Notes: a model not told the origin generated them from the sequence alone. A DNA stretch of 64,000 nt from Paenibacillus tyrphae (GCF_000722545.1 NZ_JNVM01000021.1:168145-232144); one strand, 5' to 3'; shown: positions 34,570 to 43,803, counted from the stretch's first letter. A program made the numbers and translations.

Positions 34570-35124
34570 CTAATTGTCCCTCCGCGCATAATGATCCACC
34601 GCGAAGCTGAACACGACTTTAAAGATATAGAACAACAGCATGACGAGAAGAAGCTTGGGGATAGAGCCGAACAACAGCAGCAGACCCGCAAACCCGGTGC
34701 AAACGAAAACCGCCGCAATCGTTCGTTGAGCCGGATGCCCTAGGAGGGCATTGACGATAAATGCCGACACGATCGTATAGCCCCAGACGAAAAGGCAAGG
34801 GATATAATCTTTCCCCAAGACGGCGGCGAGCAGAATGGGTTGAACATGAATGCCGATAAACACCAGACGCGCCACTGGATGAGCCTGGTAATGGCTGTTG
34901 GTCGATAGCGTGAAGTTGGCAATGACTCCGCCATGGATGTCCAGCGCCAAGAGCAGGATGGCAAGCAGCTGCCATAGGACAAGCCCGCTCCACTCGGAAT
35001 ACGTTAGAGCAAGGAGCGCCGCGCTCATGCCGACACCAAAGCCTAAGGTTAGCGCCAACTCCAAGACGGTCGATCTTTTGCCGAACACTTCGTGAAAAAA
35101 AGCCGGGATGTTTACAGGTTTCAT
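34570..35124 (-). CDS. Integral membrane protein of unknown function under TetR control
   Basis: 184 residues with five or six hydrophobic helices (for example LELALTLGFGVGMSAALLAL, LVLWQLLAILLLALDIHGGV, IAAVFVCTGFAGLLLLFGSI). A conserved-looking polar patch DIHGGVIANFTLSTNSHYQ lies between helices 2 and 3. No family is recognised. ATG at 35124 follows AGGAGG. A perfect 18-base operator lies 27 bases upstream. Together with the next gene it is probably a small resistance or modification unit. Confidence 0.72.
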   Translation of the reverse strand: MKPVNIPAFFHEVFGKRSTVLELALTLGFGVGMSAALLALTYSEWSGLVLWQLLAILLLALDIHGGVIANFTLSTNSHYQAHPVARLVFIGIHVQPILLAAVLGKDYIPCLFVWGYTIVSAFIVNALLGHPAQRTIAAVFVCTGFAGLLLLFGSIPKLLLVMLLFYIFKVVFSFAVDHYARRDN

Positions 35125-35150
35125 GACAAATCCTCCTAAGATTTAAAATA

Positions 35151-35168
35151 TGACCGTTCGAACGGTCA
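35151..35168 (-). promoter_or_regulatory. Perfect 18-bp TetR operator
   Basis: TGACCGTTCGAACGGTCA is a perfect palindrome between the TetR stop and the membrane protein start. TetR-family dimers typically bind such sites. It is placed to control the membrane protein and acetyltransferase genes. Confidence 0.7.
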
Positions 35169-35192
35169 GTTTTATGCGAAACGAACCCCGAC

Positions 35193-35807
35193 TTAAACCA
35201 GGGAGTCGTCTTCGGCTAAGTGTCGGCAGAGCATGCTAACTTGCAGCTGCCAAGCTTGTTCGTACAGCTGACCGTTCCCATTCAGCAAATAATGCAGGCC
35301 CATGCCGTCTATGAGCGAAAAAAGAAGCGCAGTCACGGAATCCAGCATTTTTTCGTCAAGGGGACGGGGAGCCAGCCGGTTAAGCTGATGTCGTAAGAGC
35401 TCGGTTATTTTGTCGGTACAGCTTAGGAGGGCTTCCCGATACTCCGAATTAAACATGCCCTCATGATAAAAGGAGAAAAAGGCTTTGAACGCTTTAAGAT
35501 AAGGTTCGGGCACTCGGAATACGGACTGCCCGAGCTGATGAAGAAACTGTTCCAAGTCCTGATATTCCCGCGCCATCGGCTCAAGGAGCTCGTCGAACAA
35601 AATGTGAAGGACGCCGTGAAGGATTTCGTCGATGGATTTGAAATGGTGAAATATATTGCTTTTACTCACGCCTGTCAGCTGCGCGAGCTTGGCCGCCGAT
35701 ACCTCTCTGATGCCGTGCTCCGAAATGATGGCAATCGCAGCGTGTAAGATTCGTATCCGGGTTTGTTCGCCCTTTTCCATGCGCTTATCGTGTACTTTAG
35801 GGTCCAT
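35193..35807 (-). CDS. TetR-family transcriptional regulator
   Basis: 204 residues. The helix-turn-helix is AAKLAQLTGVSKSNIFHHFKSIDEIL (about 38-63) after TRIRILHAAIAIISEHGIREV; the C-terminal ligand domain is all helical. It resembles repressors of efflux or fatty-acid genes. ATG at 35807 follows AAAGGAGC. A related but imperfect palindrome lies before it and a perfect one after it, implying autoregulation and control of the downstream pair. Confidence 0.87.
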   Translation of the reverse strand: MDPKVHDKRMEKGEQTRIRILHAAIAIISEHGIREVSAAKLAQLTGVSKSNIFHHFKSIDEILHGVLHILFDELLEPMAREYQDLEQFLHQLGQSVFRVPEPYLKAFKAFFSFYHEGMFNSEYREALLSCTDKITELLRHQLNRLAPRPLDEKMLDSVTALLFSLIDGMGLHYLLNGNGQLYEQAWQLQVSMLCRHLAEDDSLV

Positions 35808-35837
35808 GCGAAGCTCCTTTCCGGATCATTATATAAC

Positions 35838-35855
35838 TGACCAACCGGACAGTCA
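35838..35855 (-). promoter_or_regulatory. Imperfect operator upstream of the TetR gene
   Basis: TGACCAACCGGACAGTCA shares the TGAC...GTCA ends and central CCGG with the same 18-base length as the perfect operator at 35151-35168. It lies 30 bases before the start codon. Confidence 0.5.
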
Positions 35856-36070
35856 ATATACTCCGTTATAACAAAACAATGGTCCAAAAGTGACGTAGGT
35901 TGGCAGGGGGACGAAAAAAATAGGTCTAAATTACCAGAAATTTTGACAAATTGTGTCGAAAATCACATTGAAATGCCCTGCTTTTACCAGATATCATATA
36001 ATACATGCCGAATGGACGGGGAACCGTTGAATGTGCGTAAAAATTTTTTAGTGGGAGTGGAAGTTTTGGT

Positions 36071-36697
36071 ATGTTAACAAATTCAGAGCTTCGCCGAATG
36101 GCGAGGGAAAGCTTGCAAGGGAACTGGGTGAACGCGGTTCTTGGCGTTTTCATTTATGGGGTGATTCTTTCCGTAATATCCTACATTCCGTTTATCGGAT
36201 GGATTGGTACCCTGGTGATTACCGGACCATTGACGTTCGGCCTGTACGGTTATTACCTGGGTACGGTTCGCGGCGAATTGACGTCGATCAGCAATTTTTT
36301 CGACGGGTTCAATAACAACCAGTTCGGGAATGCCTTCATTTTAAATCTCGTGTCGGGCATCTTCATTTTCTTGTGGTCGCTGCTTCTTATTGTACCGGGG
36401 GTCATTGCGGCTTTGGGCTACTCGCAAGCGTATTTCATTATGCGCGACAATCCGGGAATGCCGGCCCTCGAAGCGATGCGTCAGAGCAAGGAAATGATGA
36501 ACGGACACAAGACCCGGCTGTTCATGCTGTTCTTGAGCTTTATCGGGTGGATTCTGCTCGGCATGATTCCGTTCGGCCTCGGCTTGCTGTGGGTACAGCC
36601 GTATATCTATGCGGCGATGGCTGCTTTCTATGAAGAATTGAAGAACCAGAATGTTGCCGCGCCCTATACGGAAGCGCCTCGCAGCTATACTCTCTAA
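36071..36697 (+). CDS. DUF975 membrane protein
   Basis: 208 residues with about five membrane helices. LTNSELRRMARESLQGNWV at the N-terminus and PALEAMRQSKEMMNGHKTRLFML before the last helices are typical of DUF975, a family of Gram-positive integral membrane proteins of unknown role. ATG at 36071 follows GTGGGAGTGG. TATAAT at 35997-36002 may be its -10. It is a single gene closed by a clear terminator. Confidence 0.85.
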   Translation: MLTNSELRRMARESLQGNWVNAVLGVFIYGVILSVISYIPFIGWIGTLVITGPLTFGLYGYYLGTVRGELTSISNFFDGFNNNQFGNAFILNLVSGIFIFLWSLLLIVPGVIAALGYSQAYFIMRDNPGMPALEAMRQSKEMMNGHKTRLFMLFLSFIGWILLGMIPFGLGLLWVQPYIYAAMAAFYEELKNQNVAAPYTEAPRSYTL

Positions 36698-36757
36698 TCT
36701 GCCATAACTGGCGGCACAACCTAGCGTGGGCCGCTGTCGCAGAGCGTATGACAAGAA

Positions 36758-36802
36758 ACAGAGCTGTCTCCGTCGAATGACGTCAGGCAGCTCTGTTTTT
36801 TT
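36758..36802 (+). terminator. Intrinsic terminator of the DUF975 gene
   Basis: ACAGAGCTG at 36758-36766 pairs with CAGCTCTGT at 36788-36796, followed by a run of seven or more T. Confidence 0.85.
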
Positions 36803-36965
36803 GCGCTTATTCACAACCGTCGTACCGAGGGGGGAGAGCTCTCTATCCGCTAAAGACAGAAAGCCCTGCAGGCTTGTCCGGTCGGCTGTTCGTTGGAACG
36901 AACGCAGAGCAGGCAAACGCTGAGGGCTTTCGAAGGTACGGGAAACTTCCGTTCAGGCCATCAAA

Positions 36966-37433
36966 TTAATTGTCAGTCATCACTTGCTTGTACTGCTCGT
37001 CCGACAGGACGCGCCGCGCCGTGACGTAACGCTTGGTGTAGTAGGAGTCACTGAGTTTCGTAACGGTGACACCTTGATCCGTAGCGGAGTGATAGAACTT
37101 GCCTTCGCCTACGTATACGCCAACGTGGGAGATCCCTTTGCCATCGGTGTTGAAGAACACCAGGTCGCCGGGACGAAGCTGGTCTTTGGCCACCTCGGAA
37201 CCAAGCTCGGCTTGGCCTTTGGACGTGTGCGGCAGATCGACACCGAATTTGTTGAATACCCAAGAAGTATAGCCCGAGCAATCAAAGCCTTTGGTCGTGG
37301 TGCCCGCGTACTTGTAGGGCGTGCCCAAAGCCTCGTTAACCGCTGAGCTTAGTGGGGTTTCTGCAAAAACGCTACCGGCCGAAATGCTGCAAAACAGGGT
37401 CAAAGAAAATGCAAAACCTACAAGCTTTTTCAA
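36966..37433 (-). CDS. Secreted NlpC/P60 cell-wall endopeptidase under c-di-AMP riboswitch
   Basis: 155 residues. A signal peptide (MKKLVGFAFSLTLFCSISAG, cleavage after VFA) precedes one NlpC/P60 domain with the catalytic Cys in TTKGFDCSGYTSWVF (about 50) and the catalytic His in GISHVGVYVG (about 103). The domain cleaves gamma-D-Glu bonds to diaminopimelate in peptidoglycan stems. There is no LysM or SH3 binding domain. The start is TTG at 37433, right behind GGAAGGGGA, which is the 3' end of a ydaO-type riboswitch. High c-di-AMP is expected to lower expression. Confidence 0.92.
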   Translation of the reverse strand: MKKLVGFAFSLTLFCSISAGSVFAETPLSSAVNEALGTPYKYAGTTTKGFDCSGYTSWVFNKFGVDLPHTSKGQAELGSEVAKDQLRPGDLVFFNTDGKGISHVGVYVGEGKFYHSATDQGVTVTKLSDSYYTKRYVTARRVLSDEQYKQVMTDN

Positions 37434-37440
37434 AGAAGTT

Positions 37441-37565
37441 TCCCCTTCCGGTGCCTACGAGGTTAGCTTGAGGGTTCGGTTGAAGGTTCCCTATGATCAC
37501 TCTACTGCGAGATCAATTCACCCAAAAATGGATCCCCCGTTTTCTGCGAACAGAAATTCGGCAAA
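37441..37565 (-). promoter_or_regulatory. ydaO/yuaA-type c-di-AMP riboswitch
   Basis: Reading leftward, the segment has the family's conserved blocks in order: GGGGGATCC, then TTGGGTGAATTG, TAGGGAACC, CCGAACCC, AGCTAACCTCGTAGGC, and a closing GGAAGGGG. These match the c-di-AMP-binding ydaO consensus, and NlpC/P60 hydrolases are among its commonest targets. The aptamer ends about eight bases before the TTG start and its last strand is the ribosome site, so control at translation start is likely; there is no room for a downstream terminator. Confidence 0.88.
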
Positions 37566-37682
37566 ATTTTCTTTTTTTTAATTCCGAGTACATATATTCG
37601 AGCAAACATGACGTTTTCCTTCCTTTGTCACAAAATTGTCACAGAATCAATGGTTATTTATGAAACCTTTTGTTTATAAGCC

Positions 37683-37724
37683 AAAAAGAACGTCATCTCC
37701 CGGCACTTTCGGAAGACGACGTTC
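37683..37724 (-). terminator. Intrinsic terminator, minus strand
   Basis: GAACGTC at 37688-37694 pairs with GACGTTC at 37718-37724, with further pairing inside (TCTTCCG against CGGGAGA). The A-run at 37683-37687 gives the U tract. It ends the M1 peptidase / membrane protein operon. Confidence 0.8.
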
Positions 37725-37765
37725 CCGTATTTTGGCATTATTTCACTTTATGAGGCGGATTAGGG

Positions 37766-38578
37766 CTATGCCTTCTCCGCCCAAAGTGCATACTGCGTGC
37801 CAATCTCCCATACCTTGAAAAACATTTGCACCAGCCGGTACACCTGCATGAGAACGAGCGCCGCGAAGCCTGCCCACCAGAAAGACGACACTAACACGGC
37901 AGCGGACAGCACAATCGATAGAGTGGCGACCGCCAGCGCGGCCAGCGCGATGACCGGCAGATGCCGGAAGGCGAACAGCAGCGTGTACAGCGGGGACCTC
38001 CCGGCCGTTTTGCCGATCTGCAGGAACAGGAACAGCAGCTGCAGCAGGAACAGGTAGGCGGCGTACAAGGCCAAGGCGGGCAGCAGCGCTTGCCCCAGCG
38101 AAACGTAGGAGGCATGAACGACGTATTGCTTCGCGGCGTGAGGCGCAAGCCAGTAAAGCGGGCCGATCGTCAGAACGAGCTGGAGCGCGTACAGTCCGAG
38201 GAACGGGAAGAACAGCTTGCGGATGCCGGCTACAAACCGGTAGCCTGCATTCAGCTCCCCGTGCCGAAGGGAGTAGAAGACTCCGGCGTTCAGCGCGGGA
38301 TGCAGCAGCATCCGGAGCCCAAGCAGGCCGAGCCCCGTCCATAGGTACGGTACAATTAGGTCGGTCTTCATCAACTGAAATTGGCCCTCTATCCAGAACA
38401 GCCGTACCGACTCGCCGGGAAGCGCCCCGCTGGGATACCGGTGAAGGAGGGGAAGCACAACCGACTGAATGAGTTTATACAAGACAACGCCCCAAAGCAG
38501 ATTGTAGAGGAATAGCGCGAAGACGGCGAACGGTTGGTGCCAGGCAATGGCCCAGCCCTTTTTGATCCGATTCCACAT
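37766..38578 (-). CDS. Polytopic membrane protein cotranscribed with the M1 peptidase
   Basis: 270 residues from ATG 38578, six bases after GAGGTG; earlier in-frame GTG and ATG codons overlap that site. It has six hydrophobic helices, including FAVFALFLYNLLWGVVLYKLI and LLPALALYAAYLFLLQLLFL, with short basic loops. No family is recognised with confidence. It starts ten bases after the peptidase stop. The partner's N-terminal anchor suggests the two act at the membrane, but no function follows from sequence. Confidence 0.75.
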   Translation of the reverse strand: MWNRIKKGWAIAWHQPFAVFALFLYNLLWGVVLYKLIQSVVLPLLHRYPSGALPGESVRLFWIEGQFQLMKTDLIVPYLWTGLGLLGLRMLLHPALNAGVFYSLRHGELNAGYRFVAGIRKLFFPFLGLYALQLVLTIGPLYWLAPHAAKQYVVHASYVSLGQALLPALALYAAYLFLLQLLFLFLQIGKTAGRSPLYTLLFAFRHLPVIALAALAVATLSIVLSAAVLVSSFWWAGFAALVLMQVYRLVQMFFKVWEIGTQYALWAEKA

Positions 38579-38588
38579 GTTCATCACC

Positions 38589-40799
38589 TCACCAGACGAC
38601 CCAGCCGAATAAGGTCTCCAAAAATTTGACGATCCCCATGTTCCATCGAACGGACAGCTTGGTGTCGACCTCCGTTTTCATGAAGTTGTTGATCCGCTTG
38701 TTTTCCAGTACAATCGAATGCTGCGGGTCGAGCGATACCCAAGCGAGCGGAGAGGCGTGATTCAGCTTCATGATCACTTCGCTGTCGACACCGTCCCACG
38801 TCTTATCCAACTCCGAGCCGTCGGCGAAGTGAAAGCGGATCGGCACATTGTGGTAGGTTCCGCCCAGCTTGCGCAGCTGCACGCTGTTCTCGTAGACCGA
38901 CTGCCCGGTTTCGGTCGCTTTCTGGACCTTGATTCCAGTGACGGCGTAGTCGACCATCATGCCGTTATAGATGTATTGATGGAAAAATTCCTGCCAGCTT
39001 GTTTTCGTCACGTCCTCGACCGTTTTTTGAAAATCGGTCGTACCCGGATGCTTGAACTTCCAGCGCTGGAAGTAGGTGCGCAAAATTTTATCCATCGTCT
39101 CCAGCCCGGCCTGCCGTTCCATCGCCTTAAGCACAAGCTTGGAGCGGGTGTAGACATTCTCGGCGTATTGGTTGTGCCCGCCGTAGCTCCACGAATTCAG
39201 CTTGAGCGCCGCCGGATTCGTAATGTAGCTCGATTCGACGAGCAGGTTCGGGCGCACGCCGTATTCCGATTCCATGACCCGGTCTTCGGCATACGAGGTA
39301 AAGCCTTCGTCGAGCCACGCTTCCTCGAATTCATTGTTGGCCACCATCCCGTACCAGAACTGATGGCCGATCTCATGCACGACGACCCGTTCAAGCTCCA
39401 GAGACGGGTTTTCTTCAGCGGCTCCCCAGGCGGTGACGAGCGTCGGATACTCCATGCCTCCGGCCCCGTTGCCGTCTGCGGGGGGTACGACGATCGACAA
39501 GGTCGAATACGGGTAGCTGCCGTACCATTGAGAGTAGCGGGCCAGCGCTTTTTTGGCGGCGGTCATGTAGCGGGCCTTGAGGCGCTCGTGCTTCGGATCG
39601 AGATACAGCTTGATGCGGACACCGGGCACATGGGGAGTAGCGTAAGGCTCTTCGAAATAAACGAAATGCGGCGAGGCCGACCAGGCGAAATCGTGCACGT
39701 CGTCGGCATAGAAGGTATAGGTTCTCGTTTTGCCGTCGTCGGCGACAGGTTTGGTGGGGAAGCCGGTGGCCGCAACGGTATAGGCAGAGGGAACCTTCAG
39801 CTTGACGTCGAAGATGCCGAAGTCCGCATAAAATTCCGAGTTGCCGTGATATTGGTGCAGATTCCAGCCTTCGTCCGCCCGACCGCGGACTCCTTTGGGT
39901 TCATATACGGCAACTTTCGGAAACCATTGGCCGGCCATGACGAAATCTCCGGCATACCCCATCCGGGCGAACACTTGTGGCAGCTTGACCGAAAAATCGG
40001 TGCGAAGCGTCACCTTCTCGCCGGGTCCGACCACTTTGGGCAGCGGCACCTTGATCAGCGTTCTGTCATCCTTGTTGCCGTCGTCCGGCTGGACGTATTC
40101 GATCCGGTCGCTGAGCTCGATTTCGTTGCCGTCCAGCGTCTTGATCGAGCTGACGGTCATGTTTCCGAAGCTGCCTTCCTTGCTCGCGTCCTGCCGCAGC
40201 TTTCCGCCGGACTCCTTCATGAAGGTCGATTTCTTCGATTCGAAGGCGTTCGGATACAAGTGAAAATACAATTCCTGAACGGGTGTGCTTCCAGGGTTTT
40301 TCCAGGTCAATGCCGACGTGCCGCGGATCGATTTGCCTTGCGCGTCCAGCTCCGCACTCAGATGATATTCCACGATTCGCTCGCTAAGCGGTTTCGGAGC
40401 CGGCTTCTCCGCCGGGCGCGCCGGTAGGCTGGGCGGCGCGGGCGGAGGTGCGACCGGTTCGTTCAAGCGCGCGCTGACCGGGAGCGCCCCGCCGGAGGGC
40501 AGGAAGATACCTGTAGACGAGCCGTCCGCTTGTCCTCTGGCGGAAGGCCAGCGGGGCGCGGCGACGACGGCGCGCCCCGTGGTCGAAGGGACGGGCTTGA
40601 GCATCGTCAGCGGGTTCGCCGGTTCGTCTACAGGAAAGACGGAAGGAATGGCGGCATCAGCGGGCAGCATCCACCCTGCTGCCGACTTGATCGGCTGCGG
40701 GCCGGATTCCGGCAGGACGTTCGTCAGCAGCGTGGCCGTGAAGGTAAGAGCAAAGATCGAGCCCCATGTTGCGATTCGGTAGCCGAGTCGTATTTTCAT
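38589..40799 (-). CDS. M1-family zinc metallopeptidase, membrane anchored
   Basis: 736 residues. An N-terminal membrane segment (about 8-28) leads to a Pro-rich linker (about 60-120) and the M1 fold. GNGAGGMEYPTLV is the exopeptidase GxMEN-like motif, VVVHEIGHQFWYGMV near 475 the HExxH zinc site, and FEEAWLDEGFTSYAE carries the third zinc ligand Glu. A Tyr further on would complete the site. Family members remove N-terminal residues from peptides; some are inactive or act as sensors. The catalytic set is intact. ATG at 40799 follows GGGGTG. Confidence 0.9.
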   Translation of the reverse strand: MKIRLGYRIATWGSIFALTFTATLLTNVLPESGPQPIKSAAGWMLPADAAIPSVFPVDEPANPLTMLKPVPSTTGRAVVAAPRWPSARGQADGSSTGIFLPSGGALPVSARLNEPVAPPPAPPSLPARPAEKPAPKPLSERIVEYHLSAELDAQGKSIRGTSALTWKNPGSTPVQELYFHLYPNAFESKKSTFMKESGGKLRQDASKEGSFGNMTVSSIKTLDGNEIELSDRIEYVQPDDGNKDDRTLIKVPLPKVVGPGEKVTLRTDFSVKLPQVFARMGYAGDFVMAGQWFPKVAVYEPKGVRGRADEGWNLHQYHGNSEFYADFGIFDVKLKVPSAYTVAATGFPTKPVADDGKTRTYTFYADDVHDFAWSASPHFVYFEEPYATPHVPGVRIKLYLDPKHERLKARYMTAAKKALARYSQWYGSYPYSTLSIVVPPADGNGAGGMEYPTLVTAWGAAEENPSLELERVVVHEIGHQFWYGMVANNEFEEAWLDEGFTSYAEDRVMESEYGVRPNLLVESSYITNPAALKLNSWSYGGHNQYAENVYTRSKLVLKAMERQAGLETMDKILRTYFQRWKFKHPGTTDFQKTVEDVTKTSWQEFFHQYIYNGMMVDYAVTGIKVQKATETGQSVYENSVQLRKLGGTYHNVPIRFHFADGSELDKTWDGVDSEVIMKLNHASPLAWVSLDPQHSIVLENKRINNFMKTEVDTKLSVRWNMGIVKFLETLFGWVVW

Positions 40800-41028
40800 C
40801 CAATATTCACCCCGTTGACAAGCATCTACAGCATGTATATGTGGGGGGGACGAGGATTATTTCTACCGTCCCGAAAAAGAATCGGCAGCCGTTCGCAAGA
40901 GCGGAACTTGCCGGGGGGACCGCTTTTTAGTACAATTTTGATATCCGCAGTTTTAGGTTTCTGCTTGGCTGCAGCGGATCGGGACATTTGGGAATAGCTT
41001 ATTATCACGTGAAACAGGTGGTGCACGG

Positions 41029-41556
41029 ATGGATATAAATGAACAAAACGCGCAGGCGGCGGACACGAAGAAGAAGCTGCCGACCTTGAACATCGTCAGC
41101 AGCAAGGAGACGAAGCACCGCGGCTTCGGGCAGGGTTCGATCGATCTAAGCCAGCTCTCCAGCGTCATTATCGACGGGGCGGAGGCGTATCTCGATCTGG
41201 GGGCGCTGCACGCGAAGAGCAAGGTGGAGAAAGGCATCAAGTTTACCGTCAACGCCGAGGAAGTGCCGAACGGCCGTCCGTGTTGGATCGTATGGGTGGC
41301 GGTCGATTTTAACGAAGAGGGCAAATACTATGCCGGCGTCACCTCCTGCGAGATGCGGATCGATACCGAGGCGCGCAAGGGCTGGAAGCTGCTCGTCGAC
41401 CATGTGAACCGCATGGATTATGCGCTCAAACGCCGCATCATGCTGGACAATCTCGGGCCGGAGCAGAAAGCGGTGCTGAAGCAATTGCTGGTGGACAACG
41501 ATCCGGATATGTGGCAGCGTTCCGATGCCGCGCTGCATGAAGCGCTGGCCAATTAA
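41029..41556 (+). CDS. ywhD: YwhD family protein
   Basis: 175 residues matching the YwhD family: LNIVSSKETKHRGFGQGSIDLSQLSSVIID, GRPCWIVWVAVDFNEEG and KRRIMLDNLGPEQKAVLKQLL. The function is unknown. In B. subtilis ywhD lies beside pbpG, speE and speB, and the same four neighbours occur here, which supports the call. ATG at 41029 follows AGGTGG. It converges with the PBP gene, with a bidirectional terminator between. Confidence 0.9.
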   Translation: MDINEQNAQAADTKKKLPTLNIVSSKETKHRGFGQGSIDLSQLSSVIIDGAEAYLDLGALHAKSKVEKGIKFTVNAEEVPNGRPCWIVWVAVDFNEEGKYYAGVTSCEMRIDTEARKGWKLLVDHVNRMDYALKRRIMLDNLGPEQKAVLKQLLVDNDPDMWQRSDAALHEALAN

Positions 41557-41645
41557 AATTTTTGTACATTATGTGACGGTCATTGTACCGTTTGCTATAT
41601 CGATGTATACTAATGGCTAGTATATGCATCATATACTAGGACAGC

Positions 41646-41674
41646 AAAAAGGCAGACCGTAGGTCTGCCTTTTT
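41646..41674. terminator. Bidirectional intrinsic terminator
   Basis: AAAAAGGCAGACC and its exact complement GGTCTGCCTTTTT flank a three-base loop, between convergent ywhD and the PBP gene. It serves both strands. Confidence 0.9.
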
Positions 41675-41736
41675 GTGTTTCCGCTAACAATAGACTTTCC
41701 GTCTGCCTTGCGCCATCCTCTTTCGTCTCCCGGTTT

Positions 41737-43803
41737 TTAGTTGCTCCACCAGCGCTTCAGGTCTTCCCACCACGAGCGGTTCTGCTTTCCTTTGCCGACT
41801 TTGCCCGCGTCGTTCTTCCCGGACTGCTGCGTGCAGTATTCCGTCGGCTCCGTCCCTTGAATGAACGTTTCCACCCGCGAGCCCGGGCAGTCGTCGTTCC
41901 CCAGCTTGCCGGTCGCCGGGTCGACATAGACGCTCACGACGCCCTCCGGTACCGGGAACAGCTTCGGCGGTACCGATTCCAGCGTCCGCTCCGTAAACTC
42001 TGCGAAGAGCGGAGCGGCCAGGTGCGATTCGACGTTGTTGATGTTGCGCCCTTTGTCATAGCCCACCCAGACGGCGGTCGACAGCTCGGGCGTATAGCCG
42101 ACGAGCCAGGCGTCCGTATCCGTCGTGCCGGTTTTGCCCGCTACGGGGCGCTTGATCACGCTGGACACTCTGCTGCCCGTGCCGCCCTGGTCGAAGACGC
42201 TCTCCATCAGCTGCGTCAGCACGTAGGTATATGCGGGCTCAATGACCGTTTCCTGCTTCGGATGCGCCTCGTACAGCACCCGCCCGCGGCGGTCTTCGAT
42301 GCGCACGATAGCCGTCGGCTCGACACGCACGCCCTGGTTGGCGAGGATGCCGAAGGCCGAAGCCATCTCGTAAGGGCTGACGGGGAACGTGCCCAGCGCG
42401 AGCGAAGGCATCGGCTTCATCGGGCTTGTGATTCCCATCCGGCGGGCCATTTCAATGACACGGTCCGGTCCGGTTTCCAGCACCGTATGCACGGCGTAGA
42501 TATTGTCCGATTTGGCGATGGCCGTCCTCATATCGATCCAATCGTAATAGGCGTTGCCGAAGTTATTGGGCGTATAGGTTTGCCGTCCCTGATCGTAGGT
42601 GAACGTCGTCGGCTCGCTTTTGTAGCGGGTGGCCGGCGTGAATCCCTTTTCCTTCAGCGCCGTCAAATACACGATCGGCTTGAACGACGACCCCGGCTGC
42701 CGTGTGCTGGACAGCGCCCGGTTGTATTGGTTTTGGGCGTAATTGCGTCCGCCGACCATCGCTTTGACATATCCGCTGCGCGGATCGATGGCGACAAGCG
42801 CCGCCTGCAGCTCCGAATAGTTTTCCAGCTGCTTCGCCACGACCTCCTCGGCAACGGCCTGCGCCTTTAAGTCTAGCGTCGTATAAATCCGCAGGCCGCT
42901 TTCGACGAATTCCTTGTCTTCGAGGCCGAGCAGATCGGCTGCCTCGCCTCGCACATAGTCGCGGAAGTAGGGGGCCGTCACCGCTTTTTTATGCTCCTCC
43001 AGCGGCAGGATGTGCAGCTTTTCCCGCGCCGCCTGGTCTGCCTCGCTTTGCGAGATGTAGTCGGCTTCCACCATCGTCTGCAGCACTGTTTTTTGCCGGT
43101 CTAGCGCACTGTCCATATCGTAATAAGGCGAATAATAACGCGGTCCTTTCGGAATGCCGGCAAGCAGCGCGCTTTCGGCCAGCGTCAGGTCCTTGGCCTC
43201 TTTCCCGAAGAAGAGCTTCGCCGCCGCCCCGATGCCGTATGTCGCATGCCCGTAATAAATTTGATTCAAATATTGCTCCAGAATTTGGTCCTTGCCCATT
43301 TGCAGTTCCATCTGCACGGCGTAATACGTTTCCTTGATTTTGCGGGTCCACGTCCGCTCGTGCGACAAGTACAGATTGCGCGCGAGCTGCTGCGTGATGG
43401 TGCCGGCCCCCTGCACCTTGGACATATGCTGGAGGTTGACCCAGGCCGCCCGGACGATCCCCTTCGGATCGAACCCGTAGTGCTGGTAGAACGTGCGGTC
43501 TTCCACCGCCAGCGTCGCATCGAGCAGCTTCGGAGAAATGTCTTTCAGCGGTACGCTCTGCCGGTTTTTCACCGCGCCGTACGCTTCGATCAGCTCGCCG
43601 TGCACGTCGTACATCTCCGACGCCGCCTCCGTCTTGGACACGGGAAGCGCCTGCGAGCGCATGAACAGCAGCAGCACGATCATGATTCCGGCGCCGAGCA
43701 GCAGGCACGTAAACGAAAACGACAGCCACGCTTTAAGCCGCCGGGCGAAGCGGAGCGCTCCGCCGTCTTCCGGCGCAGGTTGTTTTTTGGGCATGTCCGA
43801 CAC
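41737..43803 (-). CDS. pbpG: Class A penicillin-binding protein (PbpG/PBP2D-like)
   Basis: 688 residues. A single membrane helix (about 30-50) is followed by the glycosyltransferase domain: VEDRTFYQHYGFDPKG near 103 with the catalytic Glu, and AGTITQQLARNLYLS. The transpeptidase has SSFK near 371, SDN near 433 and KTGT near 556. A C-terminal tail holds two Cys and a Trp-rich basic end. In B. subtilis the pbpG product acts in spore peptidoglycan synthesis; position next to ywhD and speE-speB supports the same assignment. GTG at 43803 follows GGAAGGAG. Confidence 0.88.
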   Translation of the reverse strand: MSDMPKKQPAPEDGGALRFARRLKAWLSFSFTCLLLGAGIMIVLLLFMRSQALPVSKTEAASEMYDVHGELIEAYGAVKNRQSVPLKDISPKLLDATLAVEDRTFYQHYGFDPKGIVRAAWVNLQHMSKVQGAGTITQQLARNLYLSHERTWTRKIKETYYAVQMELQMGKDQILEQYLNQIYYGHATYGIGAAAKLFFGKEAKDLTLAESALLAGIPKGPRYYSPYYDMDSALDRQKTVLQTMVEADYISQSEADQAAREKLHILPLEEHKKAVTAPYFRDYVRGEAADLLGLEDKEFVESGLRIYTTLDLKAQAVAEEVVAKQLENYSELQAALVAIDPRSGYVKAMVGGRNYAQNQYNRALSSTRQPGSSFKPIVYLTALKEKGFTPATRYKSEPTTFTYDQGRQTYTPNNFGNAYYDWIDMRTAIAKSDNIYAVHTVLETGPDRVIEMARRMGITSPMKPMPSLALGTFPVSPYEMASAFGILANQGVRVEPTAIVRIEDRRGRVLYEAHPKQETVIEPAYTYVLTQLMESVFDQGGTGSRVSSVIKRPVAGKTGTTDTDAWLVGYTPELSTAVWVGYDKGRNINNVESHLAAPLFAEFTERTLESVPPKLFPVPEGVVSVYVDPATGKLGNDDCPGSRVETFIQGTEPTEYCTQQSGKNDAGKVGKGKQNRSWWEDLKRWWSN

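Noticed and set aside
36860..36930. AAAGCCCT/AGGGCTTT pairing after the NlpC/P60 gene
   Set aside because: The loop exceeds 50 bases and the T-tract is weak, so it was not listed as a terminator.
38718..40427. A 569-codon open frame antisense to the M1 peptidase
   Set aside because: The peptidase has complete catalytic motifs; the antisense translation has no recognisable domain and no start signal.
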